Position numbers and translations under genes: made by a program | Notes under the pieces: generated by a model | What the model was told of the DNA's origin: nothing | The model's database searches: none | What the model saw: the letters and a program-made list of their open reading frames with translations, nothing else | DNA from: CAYSPU01 sp964432995 | Lineage (GTDB): Bacteria; Verrucomicrobiota; Verrucomicrobiia; Limisphaerales; JAHDYP01 | Assembly (NCBI GenBank): GCA_964432995.1 | Contig: CAYSPU010000167.1 | Location: forward strand, 1 to 13,127 | Direction of reading: 5' to 3' | Length of the DNA stretch: 13,127 nt | Shown: one piece after another, positions 5,758 to 13,034 of the stretch | How positions within the stretch are numbered: position 1 is the stretch's first letter | Layout of the letters: every line of letters starts with the position of its first letter

Positions 5758-7746
5758 ATGAGAACCCGGTCTGTGATGATGGTGTGCTGTGCACTGCTTG
5801 GTCTGAGTTCGGTCCGCGCCGCGCCGTTGGGCACGGCCTTCGGCTACCAGGGGCGATTACGGGAAGGCGGCCAGCCCGCGGCCGGCAACTACGACCTACG
5901 GTTCATCCTGTTCGATGCCGAGAGCGGGGGCAGTCAGGTGGGCAGTAGCGTTACCAACACCGGCGTCGTGGTGACCGATGGCCTCTTCACGACGGTGGTG
6001 GATTTTGGGGCCGGGGTGATGGACGGCACGGCGCGGTGGCTGGAGGTGGCGGTGCGACCGGCGGGCGGTGGTGCGGAGTTCACACGGCTCGATCCTCGCC
6101 AGCCTCTGGCCGCGGCACCCTATGCCCAATACGCCCTGACGCCGGCCGGACCGCAGGGGCCCCCAGGACCGCAAGGGCCTGAAGGACTGACGGGTCCGAC
6201 CGGGCCAACCGGTGCCACCGGGCCCCAGGGGCCGATTGGTCTGACCGGCGAGACCGGGTCCACGGGTGCCACCGGGGCGCAGGGGCCGAAGGGCGATACG
6301 GGGGACCCTGGCCCGCAGGGGATGGCTGGAGCCCAGGGGCCGAAAGGGGACACCGGCACTACCGGCCCGCAAGGTCCTCAGGGGTTGACCGGGCCCACGG
6401 GTGCCACTGGACCGCAAGGGCCCGACGGTCCCCAAGGTCCGCAGGGACCTGAAGGGCCCCAAGGTCCACAAGGTCTCCCGGGCTCGGCCGATGCCTGGTC
6501 GCGCGTCGGTAACGCAGGCACTTCACCGAGCGCGAACTTCCTCGGGACAAGCGATGACCAGGCATTCGAACTCAAGGTCAACAATGTGCGCGCGCTGCGA
6601 CTGGAACCGAACGCGATTGATCCCAACGTCATCGCAGGTTCGTCCGCCAACGAAATAAGCAGCGGCGTGTATGGGGCGACGATCGGAGGGGGAGGTGCCA
6701 ACCGCGTGACCGACGGCTACGGCGCTGTGGGCGGTGGATGGGTAAACCAGGCTGGCAACGACATTGGGCAGCGACCGTCGGACGATGCTCTCTATGCGAC
6801 CGTGGGCGGAGGCCAACAGAACCGGGCGAGCGGGAGACACTCAGTAGTTGCCGGCGGCTATTTCAGCACCGCAACGGGTAACGGTGCCGCTGTGGGCGGC
6901 GGCAATCAAAACAATGCCGGCGCTATTCATTCCACTGTGAGCGGCGGAGAGTACAACCAGGCGACGGGCATTCATGCCACCGTCCCCGGAGGCCAATACA
7001 ATCTGGCCCAAGGCGCTTCCGCCTTGGCTGCCGGCCACCGTGCCAAAGCCAGCCACGATGGGAGCTTCGTCTGGGCCGATTCGACGGACGCGGACTTCGC
7101 CTCCGCCGGAGCCGACACCTTCAATATCCGCGCCACCGGCGGCATCTTCGTCAGCACCAACACCCCCACTGTTTCCTTCGGCTCAGCCCTCCGCCAAATG
7201 CTCACCCTCTGGGGCAGCAGCTACGCCATCGGCGTGCAGAACTCCACCTTCTACCAACGCACGGGAGGCGGGTTCGCCTGGTATCGCTACGGGAGCCACA
7301 GCGACACCGAGAACGATCCGGGAGGCGGCACGGTCCTGATGCGTTTGGACAAGACTGGCAACCTGTATACGACGGGCGCGGTCAATCCACCCAGCGACCG
7401 GAATGCCAAGGAGAACTTCCGCGCGGTGGACGCGGGGCAGATCCTCGAGAAGGTGGCGGCCCTGCCGGTAACCGAGTGGAACTACAAGGGGGATGCCAGC
7501 ACGCGACACCTGGGACCAGTAGCGCAGGATTTCTACGCGGCCTTCAGTGTGGGCGGCGATGACCGGCACATCGCCACGGTGGACGCCGACGGCGTGGCGT
7601 TGGCCGCCATCCAAGGGCTGAATCAGAAAGTAGAGGCCGAAAACACGGCCTTGAAGCAGGAAGTCGCTGACTTGAGGCGACTGGTCCAGCAACTCAGCGC
7701 CAAGATCAACGGAGGGAGAGTGAGCTATGAAACCATCTGCTTTTGA
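5758..7746 (+). CDS. Secreted collagen-like trimeric fibre with YadA-like head and S74 intramolecular chaperone
   Basis: The 662-residue protein has a signal peptide (1-22) and an N-terminal beta domain (23-128, FGYQGRLREGG ... LDPRQPLAAAPYAQYA). Next come 37 uninterrupted collagen triplets plus GSA (131-244), rich in GPQ, GPT and GAT. A region of left-handed beta-roll repeats like YadA/Hep_Hag heads follows (about 305-425, recurring VGGG..N.A.G). The C-terminal Peptidase_S74 domain (about 540-662) shows the self-cleavage dyad SDRNAK (S546, K551) and ends in a coiled coil (about 620-650). In phage tailspikes this domain guides trimerisation and is then cut off. The inferred product is a self-assembling surface fibre. 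GAGGAG lies 6 nt before the ATG. The stop lies inside the next gene, so the two are coupled. Confidence 0.9.
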   Translation: MRTRSVMMVCCALLGLSSVRAAPLGTAFGYQGRLREGGQPAAGNYDLRFILFDAESGGSQVGSSVTNTGVVVTDGLFTTVVDFGAGVMDGTARWLEVAVRPAGGGAEFTRLDPRQPLAAAPYAQYALTPAGPQGPPGPQGPEGLTGPTGPTGATGPQGPIGLTGETGSTGATGAQGPKGDTGDPGPQGMAGAQGPKGDTGTTGPQGPQGLTGPTGATGPQGPDGPQGPQGPEGPQGPQGLPGSADAWSRVGNAGTSPSANFLGTSDDQAFELKVNNVRALRLEPNAIDPNVIAGSSANEISSGVYGATIGGGGANRVTDGYGAVGGGWVNQAGNDIGQRPSDDALYATVGGGQQNRASGRHSVVAGGYFSTATGNGAAVGGGNQNNAGAIHSTVSGGEYNQATGIHATVPGGQYNLAQGASALAAGHRAKASHDGSFVWADSTDADFASAGADTFNIRATGGIFVSTNTPTVSFGSALRQMLTLWGSSYAIGVQNSTFYQRTGGGFAWYRYGSHSDTENDPGGGTVLMRLDKTGNLYTTGAVNPPSDRNAKENFRAVDAGQILEKVAALPVTEWNYKGDASTRHLGPVAQDFYAAFSVGGDDRHIATVDADGVALAAIQGLNQKVEAENTALKQEVADLRRLVQQLSAKINGGRVSYETICF

Positions 7747-8149
7747 CTTCTTGCTTCTGAGTAGTGCTTTGTGTCTTCGGGTTTGGGGACAGTACTCCAT
7801 CGACTGGTCCACCATCGACGGTGGTGGCGGCACCAGCACGGGCGGCGTCTATACCGTCAGCGGCACGATTGGCCAACCAGACGCCGGCACGATGGGCGGC
7901 GGCCAATTCACGCTCGCCGGCGGCTTCTGGCCCGGCATGGTCGTACCTTCAACCGGAGAGGCGCCTGCCCTGTTCATTCAATGGTCCGGTGATTCACTCC
8001 TCATCTCCTGGTCACCAGAAAGCCCGGGTTTTGATCTGGAGGCCGCGGACGATCTGGCATCGCCGATGTGGTCTTCGGTCGCTGCGAGCAGCCCCGTCAT
8101 GATTTCCACCACGGGCTCGACCCGGTTCTACCGACTGAAGCACCCGTAA
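7727..8149 (+). CDS. Small secreted protein of the GGGGTSTGGVY type
   Basis: The 140-residue product has a hydrophobic N-terminus (about 5-22) likely to be a signal peptide. The conserved segment YSIDWSTIDGGGG, TSTGGVYTVSGTIGQ, GGQFTLAGGFW follows (23-68). The C-terminal half (78-139: LLISWSPESPGFDLEAAD ... STRFYRLKHP) resembles the terminal beta module common at the ends of verrucomicrobial secreted proteins. Its function is unknown. Its ATG lies 20 nt inside the fibre gene, with GGAGGG 10 nt upstream, so it is co-translated with the fibre. It may be a partner, anchor or cap of that fibre (inference). Nothing clear, including no strong terminator, is seen between its stop and the tRNA at 8286. 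Confidence 0.85.
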   Translation: MKPSAFDFLLLSSALCLRVWGQYSIDWSTIDGGGGTSTGGVYTVSGTIGQPDAGTMGGGQFTLAGGFWPGMVVPSTGEAPALFIQWSGDSLLISWSPESPGFDLEAADDLASPMWSSVAASSPVMISTTGSTRFYRLKHP

Positions 8150-8285
8150 AGGCTGGCACATGATGGGCTGGCGCTGATCGTTTCGGTCACGCAAGCGCAC
8201 AGTCCCAAAGCAGGTGGCACCGACGAAACCCGCATGACTACTTGTTGGAATTGGGAGATCTCTCTCTCTGTCCTTGTATTTCCGT

Positions 8286-8372
8286 TGGTGCCGACGGAGG
8301 GGGTCGAACCCACACACCCTTTCGGGTACCAGATTTTGAGTCTAGCGCGTCTGCCAATTCCGCCACGTCGGC
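8286..8372 (-). tRNA. tRNA-Leu (anticodon CAA)
   Basis: The acceptor stem GCCGACG (8372-8366) pairs with CGTCGGC (8296-8290). Discriminator A is at 8289 and an encoded CCA at 8288-8286. The D-arm TGGCGGAATTGGCAGACGC and the T-arm GGTTCGACCCC are canonical. The anticodon stem CTAGA/TCTGG closes the loop CTCAAAA, giving anticodon CAA. A long variable arm (GTACCCGAAAGGGTG) marks class II tRNA-Leu. Confidence 0.96.
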
Positions 8373-8540
8373 ACAACCAGCGGCCCGATGACTTACCGCA
8401 AACCGCCCCGGGGAGAAAGAAGAAACTCGCGCAGGCAGAACGCTCCCGGTTGGGGAGGCAGCGTCAAGATGCACCCGCAGCGAAGCCCGGGGGCGATGGC
8501 GGGCGCGGGGACGGGGATTCTGCTCCGGCTCTGATTCAAC
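8373..8540. other. Intergenic stretch without visible genes
   Basis: Between the tRNA 5' end and the repeats that begin at 8541, I see no coding pattern on either strand. The frames that cross it also run through the tRNA. No convincing promoter for the tRNA was found. Confidence 0.5.
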
Positions 8541-8564
8541 AGAAGCTCGCAAAGGGCCGCAAAG
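8541..8564 (+). repeat. Dispersed 24-bp repeat, copy 1
   Basis: AGAAGCTCGCAAAGGGCCGC followed by AAAG. It matches the left arm of the hairpin at 9519-9542 at 22 of 24 positions. It appears to be a single arm of the same intergenic element, upstream of the lipoprotein gene. Confidence 0.6.
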
Positions 8565-8608
8565 CAGGCGAGCGGCGGCCGGAGCGGAGGTGAGACGGAC
8601 ATTCCGGA

Positions 8609-8638
8609 CGCGAATTCTCGCGAATTTCCGCGAATGGA
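8609..8638. repeat. Three 10-bp units of CGCGAATtyy
   Basis: CGCGAATTCT, CGCGAATTTC and CGCGAATGGA are contiguous with an exact 10-bp period. CAATTCGCG follows near 8666. The period is close to one helical turn. This type of CGCGAATT run is another intergenic repeat style of these bacteria; no function is evident. Confidence 0.45.
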
Positions 8639-8703
8639 GTCCGACCCGGTTGGCGCCGCTTTGCGCAATTCGCGCCGACCCCTGAGACGGAAATGGAGGG
8701 AGG

Positions 8704-8732
8704 TTGCCCGCGCAGTTGCCTTGGCGTAGTGT
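8704..8732 (+). promoter_or_regulatory. Sigma-70-like promoter, predicted leaderless
   Basis: TTGCCC (8704-8709), a 17-nt spacer and TAGTGT (8727-8732), with seven bases before the ATG at 8740. The layout matches the antitoxin promoter (17-nt spacer, TAGTxT, start codon 6-7 bases on). This argues against using the in-frame TTG at 8704 as a start codon. Confidence 0.5.
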
Positions 8733-8739
8733 CCCACTC

Positions 8740-9273
8740 ATGGAAAACCGCATCGTCATCGATCCGGAGTTCGCGTGGATCATTGCCTTGCGCACGCTAC
8801 CAACAGTGTTGCCGTTGATAGTGCTCCTTGCTGCCTGCGCGGCGCAGCGTCCGACGCTCGGTCCCGGTGACCTCAGCGTCCAGGCTGCGACGCCGACTTC
8901 GTACCGGCTGAAAGTCGTGTTTGTGTGGGGAGTAGGTGAGAACCCGTACCGAGAGATCGTTTTGAGGGTCCGAGTCGGCGAGGAGTTTTACGCCAAGGTG
9001 TCCGATGAGGCTGGAAACTACCACGCGATTCGCGGCACGCTGCGACCCAAAGGCGGAGGCGACTTCCTTTTACCGATTCAGTTGACGAACTGGTCACGGA
9101 ATGGGAGCACCGTCGGCACGATGGATTTGACTGTCAGTCTGTCCCAGGGTTTCGGGGGAGGCACGAATGCCGGAGGGTACTCGGTGACGCTACTACCAGA
9201 CGAGGAGACCTCGTCGAACCAATCGAGTCAGGCAACCGCCGCCACGCCTCCCGCGTTCGGTGGGTCTCGGTGA
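8740..9273 (+). CDS. Hypothetical lipoprotein
   Basis: The 177-residue product has a hydrophobic segment, LPTVLPLIVLLAAC, ending in a lipobox (LAAC, Cys33). This suggests export and lipid anchoring in the membrane. The remaining residues are beta-rich (YRLKVVFVWG, EIVLRVRVGEEFYAKV, TMDLTVSLSQGFGGG) with a Ser/Thr/Gln-rich tail; no family is recognised. The ATG at 8740 fits the promoter but leaves an unusual 17-residue stretch with acidic residues ahead of the signal. An in-frame TTG at 8788 would give a more typical signal peptide. The gene is alone on this strand, flanked by palindromic repeats and convergent with the choice-of-anchor M genes. Confidence 0.7.
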   Translation: MENRIVIDPEFAWIIALRTLPTVLPLIVLLAACAAQRPTLGPGDLSVQAATPTSYRLKVVFVWGVGENPYREIVLRVRVGEEFYAKVSDEAGNYHAIRGTLRPKGGGDFLLPIQLTNWSRNGSTVGTMDLTVSLSQGFGGGTNAGGYSVTLLPDEETSSNQSSQATAATPPAFGGSR

Positions 9274-9359
9274 TATGAACGTTCAGGTTTCAGAGCAGGA
9301 GCACGCTGTCAGCGGCGGAGCTCGCTCTCAGCGTTCCCGGCGGCGATAGAGCTGTGGGG

Positions 9360-9383
9360 TTTTGTGCCACTTTTTGTGCCACT
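9360..9383. repeat. Two perfect 12-bp tandem units (TTTTGTGCCACT)
   Basis: Two exact head-to-tail copies. Read on the minus strand they would encode K-W-H-K twice, within a frame that has no other coding signs. I have the impression that similar KWHK tails occur at the C-termini of some tyrosine integrases in these phyla, so it may be a recombinase remnant. That is unverified. Confidence 0.45.
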
Positions 9384-9510
9384 TCCGGGGATTGCTGGAG
9401 GCTGCGAAGCAGGGGCGGGGAAAGTGAGGAATCGTCAATGCTGACGGGGGGTTCGCGAGGGTTTTAGCGATCGGGAGTGACGGCGAAGGCCCGGCCAAGG
9501 GGGATTTCAG

Positions 9511-9595
9511 CTTCGAGCAGAAGCTCGCCAAGAGCCGCAAAGGAGTGCTCATACCCACTCGAGTCTTTGCGGTTCTCGGCGGCCTTCTGTTCAAA
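9511..9595. repeat. Long imperfect hairpin, dispersed repeat copies 2 and 3
   Basis: The left arm 9519-9542 and the right arm 9565-9588 are inverted copies matching at 20 of 24 positions, and pairing extends a few bases outwards. The 22-nt loop holds a further GAGTG/CACTC stem. The left arm is 22/24 identical to 8541-8564. It looks like a REP/BIME-type element. Confidence 0.65.
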
Positions 9596-9677
9596 ACCCG
9601 AAGGGCATGCATCCCAGTTGTTTCTCCCTGACTGCGCCGGGGACAGGATTGACGACATACTCCACTGGCAGCAGTCG

Positions 9678-10718
9678 TTACCGGTTGAGGGTGACCTGGA
9701 GGCGATAGAATCTCGGTGCGGCGGGATGGACCGGCAGGAGGTCCCGCAGGGTGATCCGCTCACGGTCTCCCAGATCCTCGGTGTGATGGAGCGCGGAGAT
9801 CTCGCGCCATTGCGGTTGACCGACTCCGTCGGAGGCCGTGACCGTCAAGGCGGCCTCGGTGGCCGTCTTGGACCGGGCGAAGGTTAGAAGGCAGTGCGTC
9901 GAGCCACCGTCGGCGGCAAAGCTCAGCGTCAGCCAGGGCTCGGCGTTGGGCGTTTTCGGATCTGTTCCCACGCCGTACTCGAACGCGTTGGGCGCCGCGT
10001 CGGAGTCGGGGTCGGCGTCCGGGCTGATGATTTCGGGTCGGATTTCGCAGGGCCAGTTGGTAGTGGTCCAGACCTCGAACGGGCTCAGCGGCAGCACGTG
10101 GAAAGTGAAGGGCGTGATCGCGGAGACCAGGTTGGTGGTTTGGCCGGGTCGCCGGCCGCTGGCTTGGAAGTAGGCGCGATAGACGCCGCTGGTGGTGAAC
10201 CCCCAGTTGTAATGCTCATGCGCCCCTACGAAGGGGGTGATCCGGTCGGCGGCGTCGATTCCGTCGCGGCTGTCCATTTTGACGTCCAGGCTGCCGAACC
10301 CGGATGCCTGCCAGAGGAGGAAGTGCCCCGGCCCTTCCACCTGCAGGAGTTGGATGCTGATGGGATCCTGGAAGGAACCCGGGGCGAGCGCTTCGGCTGA
10401 TACCCCGACATAGGGTGCGCCTTCGTAGGGATTCTGCGGCAGAATCCACATCGGATCCCCTTCGTCGCCCAGAGGGGTGCCGGCGGGCAGGCTGAACTTC
10501 ATGCTCTCGGGACAGCGGACGACGCACTCGCCGCTGGCATAGAGTGCTCCGTGCTCGTCGTCGGAGGCCAAGAGGCTCAGCGTGTTGCTGGCGGCGTCGT
10601 ACTGGACCGCCAGCAGGTCCACGTGTTCCTGGGTGAAGGCGAGGCATTGCGCGGCCAGCCGAAGCGGAGACGTCGTCAGCACGAGCGCCGCGGTGAACAG
10701 AAGGACGGTGGTTTTCAC
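9678..10718 (-). CDS. Secreted protein with one choice-of-anchor M domain
   Basis: The 346-residue product begins with a clean signal peptide if GTG (10718) is the start (MKTTVLLFTAALVL ... RLAAQ, about 1-24). A TTG at 10751 in the same frame is the alternative. Neither has a Shine-Dalgarno. Residues about 26-208 form a choice-of-anchor M/TIGR03769-like domain with SRDGIDAADR (150-159) and GAHEHYNWGFTTSGVYR (165-181). A linker with DADPDSDAAPNAFEYGVGTDP (234-254) follows; it is the calcium-loop-like spacer of many verrucomicrobial proteins. A terminal beta module ends in RFYRLQVTLNR. It follows the two-domain paralogue by 40 nt, probably in one operon. Its role is unknown; the paired His suggest metal or ligand binding (inference). 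Confidence 0.82.
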   Translation of the reverse strand: MKTTVLLFTAALVLTTSPLRLAAQCLAFTQEHVDLLAVQYDAASNTLSLLASDDEHGALYASGECVVRCPESMKFSLPAGTPLGDEGDPMWILPQNPYEGAPYVGVSAEALAPGSFQDPISIQLLQVEGPGHFLLWQASGFGSLDVKMDSRDGIDAADRITPFVGAHEHYNWGFTTSGVYRAYFQASGRRPGQTTNLVSAITPFTFHVLPLSPFEVWTTTNWPCEIRPEIISPDADPDSDAAPNAFEYGVGTDPKTPNAEPWLTLSFAADGGSTHCLLTFARSKTATEAALTVTASDGVGQPQWREISALHHTEDLGDRERITLRDLLPVHPAAPRFYRLQVTLNR

Positions 10719-10758
10719 GGAAGGCAAAGTTGGAGGCTGGACGGAATTCAAGGGCGCG

Positions 10759-12255
10759 TTACTGGTCTTCGCCCTGGACGTCGAGCCGGAAGAAACGCGG
10801 GCCTTCCTCGGCCGCGACCGGCACGTCCAGGGAGATGAGGCCGCCCGTGCCGGCGATGGGGTTCATGCCCGGGTAAGGCGCCCAGGAGCCGTCCGTGAGG
10901 TTCGTCGCGGATTGCAGGTGATATTCGTGGCCCGTGCGGGAGAGCCACTTCAGGGTGAGGGCGGCGGGGGTGGTCGAAGCGGTGAACAGGACGGGGACGA
11001 ACTCGACCTCGAAGAAGTAGTCGTGGACCGCGCTGGCGCTTTCGCCGCCAGTCACCAGGGTTCCTGTTGCCTGCAGCGATACGCGGTAGGCTCCGGGTTG
11101 GGTGAATCCCCAGTTCACATGGACATGGCTCCCCGCCTTCAGCATCTTGACGTCGCGGGTGTCAATGCCGTCGCGTGTATTGAACGAGACTTCCGGCTGG
11201 CCCAGCATGTCCAGTTGGTAAAGGAAGAAGTCTCCCGGTCCATCGATTCCCACCAGGCGTATCGCCACGTCGTCGCCGGCGAAGACCCCTGTCGGGACCG
11301 CCTGCAACCCGAAGCCGGGCCAGAGCAGGTGCGGCTGCTGCACCTCGGGCAGAATCCAGACGGGATCGCCGGCCGCGCCCAGGAACGCGAACCGGGTGTC
11401 TTCCGGCACCAGGCGCAGGGTTGTGGGGAGGGCCACCCAGCGGACTTGGTCCGGTGCGAACTTGATGCCCAGGGCGGCGTTGCCCGAGGCGAGGGTCCAG
11501 GCAGCGCTGTTGGTGCTGTAAGTCAGACTCACGCCCACGTGCCCGGATTCCACGTGCAGCGGCTTCACGTCGAACAGGTACTCGGCGACCGGACTCGAGT
11601 TGGTTTCTCCGGTGTCGGTTAGGACGCCCGAGGCCTGGAAGCCGATGCGGTACTGGCCCGGTGTGCCGAACACCCAATTGACGTGGGTGTGACCGCCGGC
11701 GGTGAGGGTGCAGACGTCCTGGGCGTCGATGCCATCCCGGCTGTTCATGAACACGACCGGGTTGCCGAAAGGATCCAGTTGGTAGACGGCGAAGTCGCCG
11801 GGGCCAGTCACGCCGACGAGCGCCAGGTGGACGCTGTCGTTCCGGAACAGGCCGGTGGCGAGTTCCTCGGTCCCGAGGCCGAGGAACAACAGGTCGTGAT
11901 TCTCCGCGGCCGGGAGCGTCCAGCACGGTTCCCCTGCCCCACCGAGGAAGCTGAAGGCGGGGTTGGCCGGCACCTGGGTGAAGGCACCGGCTCCGACCTG
12001 CAGCCAGACCTGGTCGGGTTCGAATTCCTGGTCGAGGTCTTCGGCATGGACGTGGAGATCCCAGGCGCCATCCGCATAGGCGACCCCCACATCGGTGTGT
12101 CCGCTGACCAGAACGGGCAGATCGCCGGCGTGGGCGGGGGCGCCAAGCGCCAGGGCGCACAGCAGTGCCAGGCACAAGCGCCCGGCGCTTTGGGAGCGGG
12201 AGGTGGGGCGGGGTTTGGTGGCGAGACGTTCCAGGAATGAGGTGCAGGCGTTCAT
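10759..12255 (-). CDS. Secreted protein with two tandem choice-of-anchor M domains
   Basis: The 498-residue product has an N-terminal extension and hydrophobic signal (about 26-43, LCLALLCALALGAPAHA). Two similar domains follow (about 45-232 and 236-418). Each runs SGHxxVxxxY, a W-x-L-P segment, GPGDFxxYQLD, RDGIDxxDV and then AGGHTHVNWVF (186-196) or AGSHVHVNWGF (374-384) with Q-Y/A-Y-R. The tail (420-498) is a beta module with YHLQSATNLTDGSW. In Actinobacteria such domains occur in wall-anchored proteins near metal-type ABC transporters; none is visible here. I chose ATG 12255. The alternative ATG at 12354 overlaps the pseudopilin stop as ATGA but adds 33 arginine-rich, non-conserved-looking residues. 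If that start is used, the operon is translationally coupled. Confidence 0.85.
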   Translation of the reverse strand: MNACTSFLERLATKPRPTSRSQSAGRLCLALLCALALGAPAHAGDLPVLVSGHTDVGVAYADGAWDLHVHAEDLDQEFEPDQVWLQVGAGAFTQVPANPAFSFLGGAGEPCWTLPAAENHDLLFLGLGTEELATGLFRNDSVHLALVGVTGPGDFAVYQLDPFGNPVVFMNSRDGIDAQDVCTLTAGGHTHVNWVFGTPGQYRIGFQASGVLTDTGETNSSPVAEYLFDVKPLHVESGHVGVSLTYSTNSAAWTLASGNAALGIKFAPDQVRWVALPTTLRLVPEDTRFAFLGAAGDPVWILPEVQQPHLLWPGFGLQAVPTGVFAGDDVAIRLVGIDGPGDFFLYQLDMLGQPEVSFNTRDGIDTRDVKMLKAGSHVHVNWGFTQPGAYRVSLQATGTLVTGGESASAVHDYFFEVEFVPVLFTASTTPAALTLKWLSRTGHEYHLQSATNLTDGSWAPYPGMNPIAGTGGLISLDVPVAAEEGPRFFRLDVQGEDQ

Positions 12256-12350
12256 GTAGCGGGCGGTGTGCGGTCGGGGATTGCGGGCCGGCAAATGGCG
12301 TGAGGTGGGGGTCGCTCGGGAGCGGCGGCGCCGGAGCATGGTCCGCCGGG

Positions 12351-13034
12351 TCATTGGGGAGGCTCGGCGAAATTGTCGGCAAACTCGATCCGCTTCTGCA
12401 GACGGGATGCCGGGATGCTTTCGACGTGTCCATCGGCGAACAGGTAGTTGGCCGTGGAGCCGTGGCGAGTGGGCTGAATGTCGGCGAGGACGTTGCTCCA
12501 GCCGAGGTGCCACTTCCGGGAATGGGTGTGGTCGTTGTAAACGCTGACACCGACCGCATCGGAGATTTCGAATACGATCATGGTCTGCGCGGGCCTGGGC
12601 AGGGCATCCAGCCGGCGAAAGCTCTCGAGGGTCACACCAAAGGGATCGAGCAAGTCGACGGAGGTGTATTCGTTGAGGGTGTAGCTGGAGGCGTTGTTCG
12701 TCAGCCGCTGTTCCCGCTTGGGGTCGGCAGGACACAACCGGATCCGATCCACGTTGCCCACGTAGTCCGACAGTTGGTAAACCCAGGAGTCATTGGTGGA
12801 GGCGCCGTGGGTGGTCGTCGGACCGTAGCCGGCGTTGTCGTCGGCGTACATCCGAAAGCCCAGCCCGATCTGACGGAGGTTGCTGAGGCACGCGGCCTGT
12901 TTGGACCTGGCCTTGGCGCGACCCAGAGCCGGAAGGAGCATGCCGGCGAGGATCGCGATGATCGCGATGACCACCAGCAACTCGATGAGCGTGAAGGCCG
13001 CCCGGACAAAAGCGACTCGTTGTTTTCTCTTCAT
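12351..13034 (-). CDS. Type II/IV pseudopilin-like protein, H-X9-DG family
   Basis: The 227-residue product has a short basic leader and the prepilin motif AAFTLIELLVVIAIIAILAG (12-31). The residue before the cleavage site is Ala13 rather than the usual Gly, which prepilin peptidases can tolerate. Then come the MLLPALGRAKARSKQAAC helix, the YADDNAGYGP motif, CPADPKR (101-107) and the C-terminal H-X9-DG motif (H191, D201-G202). Such proteins are expanded in Verrucomicrobia, Planctomycetes and Lentisphaerae, with function mostly unassigned. The ATG at 13034 was chosen because the longer frame to 13106 adds non-coding-looking residues. It heads the run of M-domain genes, and its TGA overlaps an ATG (12354) in the next gene's frame. 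Its promoter is not evident in the 93 nt available; only a small hairpin (13073-13086) is seen. Confidence 0.93.
   Translation of the reverse strand: MKRKQRVAFVRAAFTLIELLVVIAIIAILAGMLLPALGRAKARSKQAACLSNLRQIGLGFRMYADDNAGYGPTTTHGASTNDSWVYQLSDYVGNVDRIRLCPADPKREQRLTNNASSYTLNEYTSVDLLDPFGVTLESFRRLDALPRPAQTMIVFEISDAVGVSVYNDHTHSRKWHLGWSNVLADIQPTRHGSTANYLFADGHVESIPASRLQKRIEFADNFAEPPQ

Larger units (their letters stand above)
9274..9677. other. Gene-free spacer carrying repeats
   Basis: Between the two convergent genes I see only a 12-bp tandem repeat (9360-9383) and a long hairpin element (9511-9595). The frames here show no family features and no good start contexts. No clear rho-independent terminator serves either flanking gene. 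Confidence 0.5.

Noticed and set aside
6129..6490. Tandem nucleotide repeats (GGnCCn runs) as a CRISPR or satellite
   Set aside because: They are the codons of the collagen G-x-y triplets in a continuous reading frame, with no spacers.
8150..8285. Possible terminator or small gene between the fibre operon and the tRNA
   Set aside because: No stable stem with T-run and no credible short ORF. The GAGAGATCTCTC palindrome near 8257 is low complexity.
8238..8795. Minus-strand 185-codon frame across the tRNA
   Set aside because: It reads straight through tRNA-Leu and the intergenic repeats and has no domain.
9328..9612. Minus-strand 94-codon ORF as a real gene or integrase
   Set aside because: It consists of hairpin and tandem repeats and carries no integrase catalytic motif. 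Only the KWHK tail is suggestive.
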